DNA of 64,000 bases from an uncultured Clostridium sp. (GCA_946498245.1 CAMMNN010000005.1:48928-112927); one strand, 5' to 3'. Positions 24,845-34,508 are shown, counted from the stretch's first letter. Notes: generated by a model from the sequence alone, not told the origin. A program made the numbers and translations.

Positions 24845-26292
24845 AACAGCCGAATATTGTATTTATTATGACCGATCAGCTCAGGGGCGACTGCCTGGGA
24901 GCCGCCGGACACCCTGATGTAAAAACGCCCTACCTGGATTCTTTAGCCGCCAAGGGCACTCTGTTTGACCGGGCCTACTCCGCCTGCCCCAGTTGTATCC
25001 CCGCCAGGGCCGCTATCCATACAGGTCTGTCCCAGGAGCATCACGGCCGGGTAGGCTACGAGGATCTGGCGGACTGGAAATACCCCCGCACTATGGCCGG
25101 AGAGCTTTCCAAAGCCGGATACTATACCCAGTGCGTCGGGAAAATGCACGTCCACCCTTTGAGAAATCTTATGGGATTCCACAATATTGAGCTTCACGAC
25201 GGGTATCTCCACGCCTATCGCTACCCGGAAACTCCTTATTATGAATCCCAAAAAATTGCTGATGATTATTTCTATTGGCTGAAGCAGGAAAAGGGCATTG
25301 AAGCCGATGTTACCGATACGGGCATGGAATGTAATTCCTGGGTGGCCCGTCCCTGGATATATGAAGAGTCCTGCCACCCCACCAACTGGGTTTCCACCCG
25401 GGCCATCGATTTTCTCAGAAGAAGGGATACCGGCAAACCTTTCTTCCTTATGGTTTCTTATCTGAGGCCCCACCCGCCCTTTGACGCTCCCGCGTATTAT
25501 TTTGATCTGTATAAAGACAAGGAGCTGACTCCTCCGGCCATAGGAACTTGGGAAAGCTCTGAAGAATTAAACCGCATGGGAAGGATTTACGACTCCGCTA
25601 CCGGTCCCATAGATCCCGAGCTGATGCGGCAGGCCCAGATCGGCTACTACGCCTGCATTACCCATCTGGATCACCAAATCGGACGGCTGATACAAGCTTT
25701 GGTAGAGCACCGGCTTATGGACGACACCATTATCCTTTTTACGTCCGATCACGGTGAAGAGCTGGGAGATCACCACTGCTTCCGCAAATCCAGGCCCTAT
25801 GAGGGAAGCGCCCATATTCCCATGATTATTTCCGGTCCTTCCCATCTCATAGGCGGTACCCCCGGGCAGGTCTGCCACAGCGTCACAGAGCTGAGGGACG
25901 TTATGCCTACCTTCCTGGACATCGCCGGACTTCCGCCCCAAAAGGAATTAGACGGTTCCAGCCTGATGCCTCTGGTAAAGGATCCTTCCCAGAAGATCCG
26001 TGAAAGTCTCCATGGGGAGCATACTCTGGGAATCCATTCCAACCATTTTATCGTAACGGAACGGGATAAATATATCTGGTATTCCCAGACCGGACAGGAA
26101 CAGTATTTCGATCTGTCCCTGGATCCCAAAGAGCTGACGGACCGCATAAACGATCCCGCCTGCCAGGAACGCATTGCCCTTCTCCGCAGTCAGCTTATCC
26201 AGCGGCTTGCTCACCGGGAAGAAGGTTACAGCGACGGCCAGCGGCTTATTACCAAACAAGAACCTAAGACGTTATTAGACTGCGCCCGCTGA
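24841..26292 (+). CDS. Sulfatase (type I, Cys-type formylglycine)
   Basis: The 483-aa alkaline-phosphatase-fold sulfatase has the maturation signature C-x-P-x-R (CIPAR, Cys52), where Cys is oxidised to formylglycine, plus the metal-binding TDQ near residue 12 and TSDHGEELGDH near 300. Cys-type sites in anaerobes need a radical-SAM maturase (anSME), not seen in this window. No signal peptide is visible, so it acts on imported or small sulfated sugars. Beside GH112 and AraC it probably removes sulfate from mucin-type glycans or N-acetylhexosamine sulfates; the exact substrate is unknown. Confidence 0.92.
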   Translation: MKQPNIVFIMTDQLRGDCLGAAGHPDVKTPYLDSLAAKGTLFDRAYSACPSCIPARAAIHTGLSQEHHGRVGYEDLADWKYPRTMAGELSKAGYYTQCVGKMHVHPLRNLMGFHNIELHDGYLHAYRYPETPYYESQKIADDYFYWLKQEKGIEADVTDTGMECNSWVARPWIYEESCHPTNWVSTRAIDFLRRRDTGKPFFLMVSYLRPHPPFDAPAYYFDLYKDKELTPPAIGTWESSEELNRMGRIYDSATGPIDPELMRQAQIGYYACITHLDHQIGRLIQALVEHRLMDDTIILFTSDHGEELGDHHCFRKSRPYEGSAHIPMIISGPSHLIGGTPGQVCHSVTELRDVMPTFLDIAGLPPQKELDGSSLMPLVKDPSQKIRESLHGEHTLGIHSNHFIVTERDKYIWYSQTGQEQYFDLSLDPKELTDRINDPACQERIALLRSQLIQRLAHREEGYSDGQRLITKQEPKTLLDCAR

Positions 26293-26349
26293 TGTATCGG
26301 CGGCCGCCGTTATGGTTACTGGAGAGTTCTTTGAAAGGAGGCACAGCAT

Positions 26350-27441
26350 ATGATCAAAAAGTACCAGGTTTTTGTTTCTTCTACTTACACCGATCTTGCG
26401 GAGGAACGGAGGGCATCTATTGAGGCCGTTCTGACCTCCGGGCATATTCCAGTAGGAATGGAAATGTTCCGCGGAGATCATTCGGATCAAAAGGTGATCA
26501 TTAGCCAATGGCTGGAGCAGGTGGATCTGTATATCCTGATTTTAGGCGTCCGCTACGGCTCTATCGATCCCGATACCGGCATCAGCTATACAGAATGGGA
26601 ATACAATCAGGCGGAAAACCTCAATATCCCCCGGCTGGTAATCCTTTTGGACGACGACTATATCCGTTCAAAAAACTATGATTTTAAGGATATAGAAACC
26701 AGCAATCCCAAATACCAGGCCTTTAAGGACCGCCTCACGAAACAGCATTATGTCCACTTTGTTTCCAACATTGACCAGCTAAAGTCGGTTATCACCGGAA
26801 ACCTGCCCTATATTATCAGCCAAAATGAATCCCGCCTGAAAGGGTGGATTGACGGAAAATACGCTTCTCTCGTTGATGAAGTCCAAGAAGCAAACTCCCC
26901 CTATGACAATATCATTAAAACCTGGGGGCTTCGCTATATCTTCCGTTCCCGTGCCGAGAAAAACACGGATTCCGATCCCCGACTCAAAGAACCGGGCCTA
27001 AAGCAGTTGGACGGGATCGCCTTTGGCCTGAAAACCTTCCGTAGCTTCCACTCGGCAGATATTGAAAACTGCCTCTTAAACGGCATGAAGATCCGTTTCC
27101 TTGTTATGAATCCCAACGGCGCCTTTGTTACCCAGCGGGCGCTGGAGGAACGGGAGGTTCCGGATCAAATCGCCAAATCTATCCGGGATCTGGTGGATTG
27201 GGCTCAAACACTGAAAAAGAAAACCGGAGGCGATATTTCTGTCAAATTTTATAATTCCATGACCCTTGACTTTTATTGGCGGCTGGATGATGTTTTATAT
27301 GTGGGTCCTTATTTATACGGCAAGGCCAGTCAGGCTACCCTTACTTATAAATACGTTTCCGGCAGTCAGGGCTTTGATATGTACAGCCGCTATTTTGACG
27401 ATTTATGGGAGGACGACTCCCTGACAGAATGGGCCTTTTAA
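26350..27441 (+). CDS. DUF4062 domain protein with C-terminal sensor-like domain
   Basis: The 363-aa protein opens with the DUF4062 signature (YQVFVSSTYTDLAEERRAS, then GMEMF, LILGVRYGS and SYTEWEYNQA), a TIR-like Rossmannoid fold. The C-terminal ~140 residues (RFLVMNPNGAF ... DDVLYVGPYLYG ... RYFDDLWED) resemble a domain seen after several signalling and immunity N-termini. DUF4062 proteins often occur in defence or nucleotide-signalling contexts (family knowledge). It starts 57 bp after the sulfatase with AAAGGAGG, and is followed by a strong terminator. Enzymatic activity unknown. Confidence 0.82.
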   Translation: MIKKYQVFVSSTYTDLAEERRASIEAVLTSGHIPVGMEMFRGDHSDQKVIISQWLEQVDLYILILGVRYGSIDPDTGISYTEWEYNQAENLNIPRLVILLDDDYIRSKNYDFKDIETSNPKYQAFKDRLTKQHYVHFVSNIDQLKSVITGNLPYIISQNESRLKGWIDGKYASLVDEVQEANSPYDNIIKTWGLRYIFRSRAEKNTDSDPRLKEPGLKQLDGIAFGLKTFRSFHSADIENCLLNGMKIRFLVMNPNGAFVTQRALEEREVPDQIAKSIRDLVDWAQTLKKKTGGDISVKFYNSMTLDFYWRLDDVLYVGPYLYGKASQATLTYKYVSGSQGFDMYSRYFDDLWEDDSLTEWAF

Positions 27442-27491
27442 AAGCCGGTGGATCTGCGGAATATGGATACACTCGCAGATCCACCGGCTTT
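27441..27491. terminator. Bidirectional terminator after DUF4062 gene
   Basis: A perfect 18-bp stem (27441-27458 with 27474-27491; AAAGCCGGTGGATCTGCG and its complement) with a 15-base loop and flanking A/T runs. It serves the DUF4062 gene and the convergent GntP-family gene. Confidence 0.85.
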
Positions 27492-27541
27492 CGCCGTGGG
27501 GCAGCGCCGTCCGACGGCATCTGCCTGTGTTTCGTTTTGTT

Positions 27542-28909
27542 TTATGCCAGTCCCGGCAGGAAACCTGAGCACGCTGCCAAAATACACAGCACAATAAATC
27601 CCACGATACATGCGATCAGGTTTCCGCCTGTATGGGCAATAAACGTCTCGCGAAGGCTCAGATTGTTGTACTCTTTCACCTGCCAGAAAGCGCCGTCAGT
27701 AGGAAGACAGATTCCAAGACCTCCCAGGCAGATAGCAAGACCTACGATAATCGGGTTTGCGTTTGCCGTTGCAAGCATCGGAGCCATTAAGGACGCCGTA
27801 GTAACCAGCGCAGTTGCGGAGGAACCCAGAGCCGCCTTCAGGAAAACAGATATAATCAGGGCCATTACAAACAGCGGGATATGGATTCCAAGAACCAGAG
27901 TACCCAAAATGTCGCCAATGCCGGATGCAGTGATCATAGCACCATAGGATCCCGAAGCCGCCAAAATAAAGAAGATGCTGCCTACATCATTAAGGCTGGA
28001 TGCAAAAACCTTTGACGGTGTTTTATCAATATATTTGCGGAGCATAATCCACGCTACCATTACAGACACGGTCAATGCGCCTACACCGTTGGAACCAGAC
28101 AGGAAATCACAGATGTTCTTAACAGCGCCGCTGCTGGTCAAATAGGGAGCTACTGTTGCAAACAAGATCAGCAATATAGGAAGCAGGATCAAGAAGACAG
28201 CGGTAATTGCTGACGGGTGGTGTTCTTTTGTATTTCTGCTAATCTCCTGCATAATATCTTCATCGCTGATATTATCTACCTCTGTATTGGTGCTGTATTT
28301 CTTCATCAGATATTCGCCGTAAAGCCAGCCGCCGCAAATACTGGCAGGAACGCTTACGATTAGAGAGTACAGGATAAACAGTCCAATGTTAGCGCTCAGG
28401 GAACCCGCTACTGCCAGAGGGCCAGGTGTAGGAATAACCAGACAGTGAGTCGTCATAAGACCTACAACCAGAGCTGTGGTGTATCCGATTACGTGCTTTT
28501 TCGTGTGTTTTGCCAGAGTGGTGCAGATGGGATTCAAGATAATATAGGCCGGTCCCATAAACACGGGGATAGACGTCAGGTAGCCTGTCCCGTTCAAAGC
28601 CAGCAGTGCGCGTTTGCTCCCGACTGTTTTTACCAGGCCCAGCGCCAACTGGTCTGTGGCCCCTGATTCTGACAGAATGCTGCCCAGGATCGATCCCAGT
28701 CCCACCACGATTCCGAGGGAAGCCATCATATTTCCAAATCCGGTGGCCGTAGTGGATACCAACTCTGCTGCAGGCATTCCCAGCAATATACCCATAACCA
28801 GCGTTGTCAGCAGCATCATCATACCGGAATCCATCTTCATCTTAATGATGCCGAACAGCAGGATAAACAAGCTAATAAAGAAAACAATAATAACCCACGT
28901 TGTACTCAT
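27542..28909 (-). CDS. GntP-family organic acid permease
   Basis: The 455-aa protein has about twelve membrane segments and GntP-family features (GFGNMMASLGIVVGLGSILG, PTPGPLAVAG, and the C-terminal GICLPTDGAFWQVKEY). GntP transporters take up gluconate, glycerate or related hydroxy acids with protons. The partner gene is a glycerate kinase, so glycerate or a glycerate-yielding compound is the likely substrate (inference). It is the third gene of the kinase/esterase/permease unit, starting 3 bp after the esterase stop. Confidence 0.9.
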   Translation of the reverse strand: MSTTWVIIVFFISLFILLFGIIKMKMDSGMMMLLTTLVMGILLGMPAAELVSTTATGFGNMMASLGIVVGLGSILGSILSESGATDQLALGLVKTVGSKRALLALNGTGYLTSIPVFMGPAYIILNPICTTLAKHTKKHVIGYTTALVVGLMTTHCLVIPTPGPLAVAGSLSANIGLFILYSLIVSVPASICGGWLYGEYLMKKYSTNTEVDNISDEDIMQEISRNTKEHHPSAITAVFLILLPILLILFATVAPYLTSSGAVKNICDFLSGSNGVGALTVSVMVAWIMLRKYIDKTPSKVFASSLNDVGSIFFILAASGSYGAMITASGIGDILGTLVLGIHIPLFVMALIISVFLKAALGSSATALVTTASLMAPMLATANANPIIVGLAICLGGLGICLPTDGAFWQVKEYNNLSLRETFIAHTGGNLIACIVGFIVLCILAACSGFLPGLA

Positions 28910-28912
28910 TCT

Positions 28913-29821
28913 TTAGTCACCTACCTTCATCTTTTCTTTTAAAAATTCCGCCTCAAGATCATAAATCCAATCATACTCAAAGTCATGAATATCGTGGTGC
29001 GCTCCTTTCACAACCTGGTATTTTACATTGTCGATGCTGGTCGCTTCCATAATCTTTGCAGCAAACCACATACTCCCCAGGATCGGGACTACCTGATCCT
29101 CTGAACCATGGAGAAACAGGAACGGCGGGCATTTGGCATTCAGATAGGTAAGGGGATTGGCCAGCTTTACCATATCGGGAACAGACTTTGCCGGACCGCC
29201 CAACAGAACTGCCTCCATAGAATCCGGTTCGCCGTATTCCTCAATAACGGTTTTGATTCCCAAGGCCTGCTCCTCTACAGAAAATAATTCTTCCATCATT
29301 CCAAGATCTACCGGACAATACACAGCGATCACTGCTTGAACCTCATCAGAAACATCCTGATTGGGCCATTCTGGAGCTATCAGTTCCCCAGCGGCAGACG
29401 AGGTCGCTGTCAGAGCCGCATAGTGTGCTCCGGCGGATTCCCCCAGAAGGGCAATCCTGGAACCGTCCAGCTTATATTCCGCCGCATGTTTGCGGATATA
29501 GCGGATAGACGCCTTGACTTCCTGGATCTGGATCGGGAATTTTTGCTGATAGCTAAGAGAATAATTGATACTGACCACAGCAAATCCTCTTCTCAGCAGC
29601 GCCAGGGCTGGTTCCAATTTATGGGAACTTTTCTGGCCAAAATACCAGCCCCCGCCGAATATATCTATGATCACCGGAAACGGCCCGTCTCCTTCATTTG
29701 GAAGATAGATGTCCAGCAGTCTTCTCTCTCCTCCCGGCGCATATGGAATATCAAGGAATTTCCGGTTGATAAACCCTGTCTCTGCCGGTATGTGTGTACG
29801 TACCTGTTCAATAAATTTCAT
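28913..29821 (-). CDS. Alpha/beta hydrolase (carboxylesterase type)
   Basis: The 302-aa cytoplasmic protein of the BD-FAE/esterase-lipase type has an oxyanion-type stretch DIFGGGWYFG near residue 55, nucleophile elbow GESAG near 125, and the acid and histidine in HGSEDQVVP near 240 and GAHHDIHDF near 275. It would hydrolyse a carboxylic ester. Between glycerate kinase and a GntP permease, it may release glycerate or a sugar acid from an ester taken up by the permease. The substrate is not readable from sequence. Confidence 0.88.
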   Translation of the reverse strand: MKFIEQVRTHIPAETGFINRKFLDIPYAPGGERRLLDIYLPNEGDGPFPVIIDIFGGGWYFGQKSSHKLEPALALLRRGFAVVSINYSLSYQQKFPIQIQEVKASIRYIRKHAAEYKLDGSRIALLGESAGAHYAALTATSSAAGELIAPEWPNQDVSDEVQAVIAVYCPVDLGMMEELFSVEEQALGIKTVIEEYGEPDSMEAVLLGGPAKSVPDMVKLANPLTYLNAKCPPFLFLHGSEDQVVPILGSMWFAAKIMEATSIDNVKYQVVKGAHHDIHDFEYDWIYDLEAEFLKEKMKVGD

Positions 29822-29825
29822 CTGT

Positions 29826-30974
29826 TTACCCCTCCTTTTTTAATTCCATTCCTACTTTAATGAAACGGCACATTCGGTCTGCAGCATCAAGGAACAGCTC
29901 CTCTGCTCTGGAAAACGCTTCCTGTGCAGTCATAATATTGTTTACGCTGGTCATTGCAGAGTGCACTCCGCAGTTGTAAATCTGAGAGGCTCCGTCTCCA
30001 ATTCCTCCTACCAGCGCTACCACTGGAATGTGTTTTTTCTTACATGCTCTTCCAATGCCATCCAGAACCTTTCCCTGGGAGCTTTGTCCATCCAGCCTCC
30101 CTTCTCCGCTGATTACCAGGTCAACCCCTTCCGCCAGGTGATCAAAGTCCAGGATCTCCAGCACTGTCTCTATTCCCGAGTGCAGGCTGCATTTGGCAAA
30201 AGCAAGAAGCGGAACTGCAAACCCGCCTGCAGCTCCGCTGCCCGGAATGTCCCGGATCTGAAATCCGCAGGTTTGCTCAACAATATCCGCAAAATGTTCC
30301 AGCCCCTTCTCAATAAATTCCTCCAATTCCTCTGTAACCCCTTTTTGTTTTCCATATATATGAGTCGCTCCTGTAGGACCAAGAAGCGGGTTGGACACAT
30401 CACACATAATTTTGATCTGAGCTTCTTTTAATTCAGGCAGAAGGCCTGACAGATCAATCTTTGTAATCAACGCAAGTTCAGAAGCGTCCGGAGCCGCCGG
30501 CTCCCCATTTTCTTTCAGGAACCGGATTCCCAACGCAGCAGCGGCGCCCACCCCTCCGTCATTTGTGGCGCTTCCGCCTATCGTCAGATAAATATCTCTG
30601 TACCCTCTTTTCAGGACTTCCCGCAGCAATTCCCCTGACCCCAGAGAAGAGGCGTGTACAGGATCCAGACGGTTTCTGTCTATCAGCGGAAGTCCGGATG
30701 CCTGGGCCGTCTCCAAAACCACTGTATTATTATCTAAAATACCGTAGACCGCCTTCACTGGTTCTCCCAAAGGGCCTGTAACGGTACAGGACGCATACCG
30801 CCCTCCCTTAGCATTGATTAGGGCTTTCATTGTCCCTTCACCGCCGTCTCCAATGGGAATCCCCATAACCTGACTGTCCGGAAAGTGTATATTTACTGTC
30901 TGTTTCAGCAGTTCAATAGCACGCTCCGACGAAATTGTACCTTTGAATGAATCCGGGGCTAACAAAATTTTCAT
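29826..30974 (-). CDS. Glycerate kinase
   Basis: The 382-aa protein is a GarK/GlxK-family glycerate 2-kinase that phosphorylates D-glycerate with ATP and feeds lower glycolysis. Motifs include LLAPDSFKGT at the N-terminus, IGDGGEGT near residue 45, TIGGSATNDGG near 130, GSGAAGG near 260 and SGEGRLDGQS near 300. I chose ATG 30974 because GGAGGGAGG lies ~10 bases before it and homology begins there; the open frame extends 56 codons further into non-coding sequence. It heads the unit with the esterase and GntP permease. Confidence 0.93.
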   Translation of the reverse strand: MKILLAPDSFKGTISSERAIELLKQTVNIHFPDSQVMGIPIGDGGEGTMKALINAKGGRYASCTVTGPLGEPVKAVYGILDNNTVVLETAQASGLPLIDRNRLDPVHASSLGSGELLREVLKRGYRDIYLTIGGSATNDGGVGAAAALGIRFLKENGEPAAPDASELALITKIDLSGLLPELKEAQIKIMCDVSNPLLGPTGATHIYGKQKGVTEELEEFIEKGLEHFADIVEQTCGFQIRDIPGSGAAGGFAVPLLAFAKCSLHSGIETVLEILDFDHLAEGVDLVISGEGRLDGQSSQGKVLDGIGRACKKKHIPVVALVGGIGDGASQIYNCGVHSAMTSVNNIMTAQEAFSRAEELFLDAADRMCRFIKVGMELKKEG

Positions 30975-31116
30975 TGCTGGCATTCCTCCCTCCAATTCTT
31001 CACGCCAAATTTGTCTTTTTTCGATACGAAAATTTCTATGTGTATGTATCTCTATGGATTTGTATATCGTCCTTACTTTCCTAAATAGTAACACGCTATT
31101 AATTTCAGAACACTGG

Positions 31117-31127
31117 CCCCCCCCCCC
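31117..31127. repeat. C11 homopolymer next to A8
   Basis: Eleven C are followed directly by eight A (31128-31135). On the minus strand this reads T8 then G11 immediately after the tspO terminator stem, about 140 bp upstream of the glycerate kinase start. Slippage-prone and easily miscalled in assembly. Confidence 0.8.
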
Positions 31128-31170
31128 AAAAAAAAGGCGCATTTTTGTGTTGAAAACACAATATTGCGCC
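31128..31170 (-). terminator. Terminator of tspO
   Basis: On the minus strand GGCGCA-ATAT-TGTGTT pairs with AACACA-AAAA-TGCGCC across a three-base loop (31136-31151 with 31155-31170), followed by eight T. A textbook intrinsic terminator. Confidence 0.85.
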
Positions 31171-31239
31171 CTTTTTTCAAAATTATCTTTATATTTTTTT
31201 AAATAGATTCTCTCTCAGAAAGCCTATCAGCCCCTCAAA

Positions 31240-31728
31240 TTACGCCATTCCCCGGCCTCCGGAATTTAAAATCCATACGCCCAGATTCAGGTACCCGGCA
31301 AAGCTGACCCATAGGAGATAGGGAACCTGAAGGAGCCCAGCCAGAGGACGGATTTCTCCAAAAGCCTGAATCATCCACAGGATTAAAATCCACAGCAGCA
31401 CCAGGCAGGCAAAAGCCGCCCCATAATAATTTCCATTAAAGAACAGAAGGCTCCACGTAAAATTCAGCGCCAACTGGGCGGCCCATATAATTCCCGCCTT
31501 CTTAGCTTTCGCCCCTCCGGCGGACGCTGCCATGGCCATTCCCCACCCCATAAGGATATAAAGAATCGTCCAAACGATAGGAAAGGCCATGGCCGGCGGC
31601 ATTAGCGGCGGCTTTTTCAGGGTGGGAAACACCTCTTTTACGCTGCGGCGTATCAGCAGCCCCGCCACTGCTCCAGTGGCCAGACAAATAGCCGGAAATA
31701 AAATATAATACCATTTTTTCTTCATCAT
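31240..31728 (-). CDS. tspO: TspO/MBR-family membrane protein
   Basis: The 162-aa protein has five membrane segments and TspO-family motifs (KKPPLMPPAMAFPIVWTILYI, then NFTWSLLFF). TspO proteins bind porphyrins, sterols or similar ligands and are linked to tetrapyrrole and stress metabolism; the role in anaerobic Bacillota is unclear. It stands alone between the PTS activator and the glycerate kinase unit, and ends in a strong terminator. Confidence 0.93.
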   Translation of the reverse strand: MMKKKWYYILFPAICLATGAVAGLLIRRSVKEVFPTLKKPPLMPPAMAFPIVWTILYILMGWGMAMAASAGGAKAKKAGIIWAAQLALNFTWSLLFFNGNYYGAAFACLVLLWILILWMIQAFGEIRPLAGLLQVPYLLWVSFAGYLNLGVWILNSGGRGMA

Positions 31729-31811
31729 TCACCCCGTCTGCAGTTAAAAATTTCTTACTATCTTATATATTGCACACGGAGCCTTTATAGAATCATGGTT
31801 TTTTATGGAAA

Positions 31812-33926
31812 TCAGCGGTTTATTATATCCAAAAGTTCATAAACATTCTCCGCCTTTAAGATCGCCGCCCCCTTTTCTTTATTTTCCAGCAAATCTACCA
31901 GCTCTTCCAGAACCTTGATATGGACTGTATTATTATTGGAAACCAGCATAATTACCAGAGATACCGGATCATTGTCTGCATTGTGGAATTTTACCGGCTT
32001 TTCCAGTGTGATCACGCTGAGGCAAGGCCCGGGAAGCTCCGGAGCCAGAAGATGGGGAAGGGCCACGCCCTTGTCAATTACCATATATCCCCCCAGCTTC
32101 TTTTTCATATGAATCATTTCATCAATATGCATTTGCCCGATATATCCCTTTTCTTTCAAAAGATTGCCGGCTGCCTGTATAGCCTCGTAGCAGTTTTTTG
32201 CCCGGACTTTTACTGCCGCCAATGACTCGTCCAGCAGGCTTTTTAACTCCGGCTTCCGTCGGTTGTCCAGACCCTTTACTTCTTCATCAATATTCCGCGC
32301 CAACTCTATGGACAGACGGATCCGCTCTTCCGGTTTTAATTCCAGGGAGCGGGCGGCAATGTTAATGGTGGCGCTGATATACTTATTAATGTCTACCTTC
32401 TGCATTCTCAGCATAAAAACCTCCATCAGCCGGTTTACATCTTCCAGCTTTAAAAGAGGATTTACCGTAATGCACTGGTATCGGGGACTTTCCAGGGGAA
32501 TGGTGGAAATAACCAAATCGCAGGGTAGCGCTTCTTTGGCATTTACAAACTCATGGTAAGAAATCGTCTTTACCACATTAATGTTTTCAAATAGGGACTT
32601 TAGGCGGCTTTCCAGTATCTTCGACGTAGCGATGGTATTGTTGCAGACGATTACCACATCCTTTTTCTGAATTTCTTCCAGGGGATTTTTCAGGATACAG
32701 GCCACAATATACATAGCAATGTATACAGCCTCATGATCACAGACCTGGCGGCTGATTTCCCCCATACGCCCCCTCAGCGTCGCCCACAGTTTTTCCCGTA
32801 CTACCTGGCATACGTCGGGAAAGGTGTCTTCGATTTCCTTTAATACGGGATTGTATTCCGCCGGAATATTAAGAAACAAACGGTACTGCATGACATTTAA
32901 ATGAGTTGCCAGCTCCATTACCGTATCGTCTCCTTCTTCAAATTCCAATTCCAGGGCGTCTTTTATCTCCTGAATCAGCTCCTTTGCAATCAGCACACTT
33001 TCCACGTTGATTTCACGGGACGCCCCGAATTTACGCAGGGACATCCATTGTGCATGGATCAGAAACAGTTCCGCCTCCGTCGGATCAATGCCGGTCTGGT
33101 CATAAATCAAATCGTGGATCTGCTGATAATCAAACCCCTTTTGAATTTTTATATGAGAATACCCCTTTCCTTCTATGGACACAAAATGGTTTCCCCTCAT
33201 TCGGGCAAGGGCTGTCAGCAGATACAGGAACATGGCGCAGAACCCATTATCTGAGATCGTCACATGAGCGCTTTCCTGCAAAGCCTGAATCACCGCAAAA
33301 ATCTTTTCCCGGTACAGTGTCAGGGTTTTATAAAAGGACTCCATATGGTACTTTCTTAAAATCTGCTCCGCCTGCACAAACCTGGCACTGATAAGGGTCT
33401 GCTGGTTGGCAGAAGTTTCCAGCATTTCCCGGAGAGCCAGCACACAGCCCCTCCGGATATTGATTTCCGTGTCCCGCACAGCAATTCCCACATGGGGTTT
33501 TGATACCATCTGGATCGCGTTTTCCTCCATCCATTTGCGGACTTTTTTCAAATCCTGGGAAATCGTCGCCGGACTCACATCCAGCTCCTGAGCAATCTCC
33601 GAAATTCCCGTTACCCGGCGTTCAGCCAGAATCCAGCCTGTTATGGCTTTGACCCGCTCCCGGGAGGACATGATATACCCCTTATTTCCCGTCCGTTTCA
33701 GCCACGACTGGATCTCTCCCTGAGGATCCTTTAAAAATACTCCCACTCCCGTAACTCTGACTACCGGATCCTGATTCACCTCCGCCAGCCACTCATCTAT
33801 CACATCCAGATCACTTCGGATCGTCCTGGTGCTAACAGACAATACCTGAGCGAGAGAGCTGATCGTCACAGGCTTCTGCGAATGAATCAGCATTTCAATT
33901 ATCCGTACACATCGTTCATAAAGCAT
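31812..33926 (-). CDS. PRD-containing BglG/MtlR-type transcriptional activator
   Basis: The 704-aa multidomain regulator has an N-terminal HTH (VTISSLAQVLSVSTRTIRSDL) and a second HTH near residue 105 (ISEIAQELDVSPATISQDL). Two PTS regulation domains follow, with histidines for phosphotransfer. Next is an EIIB-like domain (VVIVCNNTIATSKIL) and a C-terminal EIIA-type domain with the phosphohistidine motif VALPHLLAPE. It senses PTS flux and probably activates the ascorbate-type PTS operon just upstream. It lies 19 bp after the methyltransferase gene. Confidence 0.92.
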   Translation of the reverse strand: MLYERCVRIIEMLIHSQKPVTISSLAQVLSVSTRTIRSDLDVIDEWLAEVNQDPVVRVTGVGVFLKDPQGEIQSWLKRTGNKGYIMSSRERVKAITGWILAERRVTGISEIAQELDVSPATISQDLKKVRKWMEENAIQMVSKPHVGIAVRDTEINIRRGCVLALREMLETSANQQTLISARFVQAEQILRKYHMESFYKTLTLYREKIFAVIQALQESAHVTISDNGFCAMFLYLLTALARMRGNHFVSIEGKGYSHIKIQKGFDYQQIHDLIYDQTGIDPTEAELFLIHAQWMSLRKFGASREINVESVLIAKELIQEIKDALELEFEEGDDTVMELATHLNVMQYRLFLNIPAEYNPVLKEIEDTFPDVCQVVREKLWATLRGRMGEISRQVCDHEAVYIAMYIVACILKNPLEEIQKKDVVIVCNNTIATSKILESRLKSLFENINVVKTISYHEFVNAKEALPCDLVISTIPLESPRYQCITVNPLLKLEDVNRLMEVFMLRMQKVDINKYISATINIAARSLELKPEERIRLSIELARNIDEEVKGLDNRRKPELKSLLDESLAAVKVRAKNCYEAIQAAGNLLKEKGYIGQMHIDEMIHMKKKLGGYMVIDKGVALPHLLAPELPGPCLSVITLEKPVKFHNADNDPVSLVIMLVSNNNTVHIKVLEELVDLLENKEKGAAILKAENVYELLDIINR

Positions 33927-33945
33927 TCATATTCCCGCCTAACCT

Positions 33946-34488
33946 TTATAGTAAACCTTCATGCAGCGGACTGTCATAGTAAACCAACGTCACTATGTTC
34001 TCCGCCTCCGACAAGTACCTTTCCTCCCTGCAGCCTAACCTCCATTGGGATTCTCTCCTCCACTCCGCCAACACCTCCGTCAGTTCCGGAGCCGCCGTCT
34101 TATAGCTTACCCGCAAACTGCCTCCCGGCTTTACACGTGCCGCCGCTTTTTTCAAAATTTCCTTCTTTTCTTCCGCATAGGGCAGAACCATAAAAAGGCA
34201 GACCGCATCATACAGGCCTTCCTGGACCCCCAATTGGGAGCTGAAAAACGAAATGTTGGGGGCTGAAAATATTTCTCTGGCAAAATCGATCCGCTCCTTG
34301 TCCGGATCATAGCCCACCACCTTGTGAGCCTGTGCTGAAAGGATCCAGCTCCCCCACCCATAGCCGCAGCCATAATCCAGCACCCGCTTTCCTTTCATAC
34401 AGAGGGCAGCCCTTTCGTAGCAAGACAGCATTCCGCAAAGGAAGGGATCCCTGCGGATAGTTTCTAAAATTTCTTCCCTTTTCTTCAT
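33946..34488 (-). CDS. Class I SAM-dependent methyltransferase
   Basis: The 180-aa protein has motif I VLDYGCGYGWGSW near residue 40, acidic loop GYDPDKERID near 65, and a later VCLFMVLPYAEEKKE region, as in the UbiE/Methyltransf_11 type. Substrate unknown. I prefer ATG 34488 because GAGGG lies ~8 bases upstream; ATG 34503 has no site and lies in the hairpin after the PTS gene. It sits between the PTS operon and its activator. Confidence 0.83.
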   Translation of the reverse strand: MKKREEILETIRRDPFLCGMLSCYERAALCMKGKRVLDYGCGYGWGSWILSAQAHKVVGYDPDKERIDFAREIFSAPNISFFSSQLGVQEGLYDAVCLFMVLPYAEEKKEILKKAAARVKPGGSLRVSYKTAAPELTEVLAEWRRESQWRLGCREERYLSEAENIVTLVYYDSPLHEGLL

Positions 34489-34508
34489 CAGCCTGTCCCT
34501 CATTTAAA

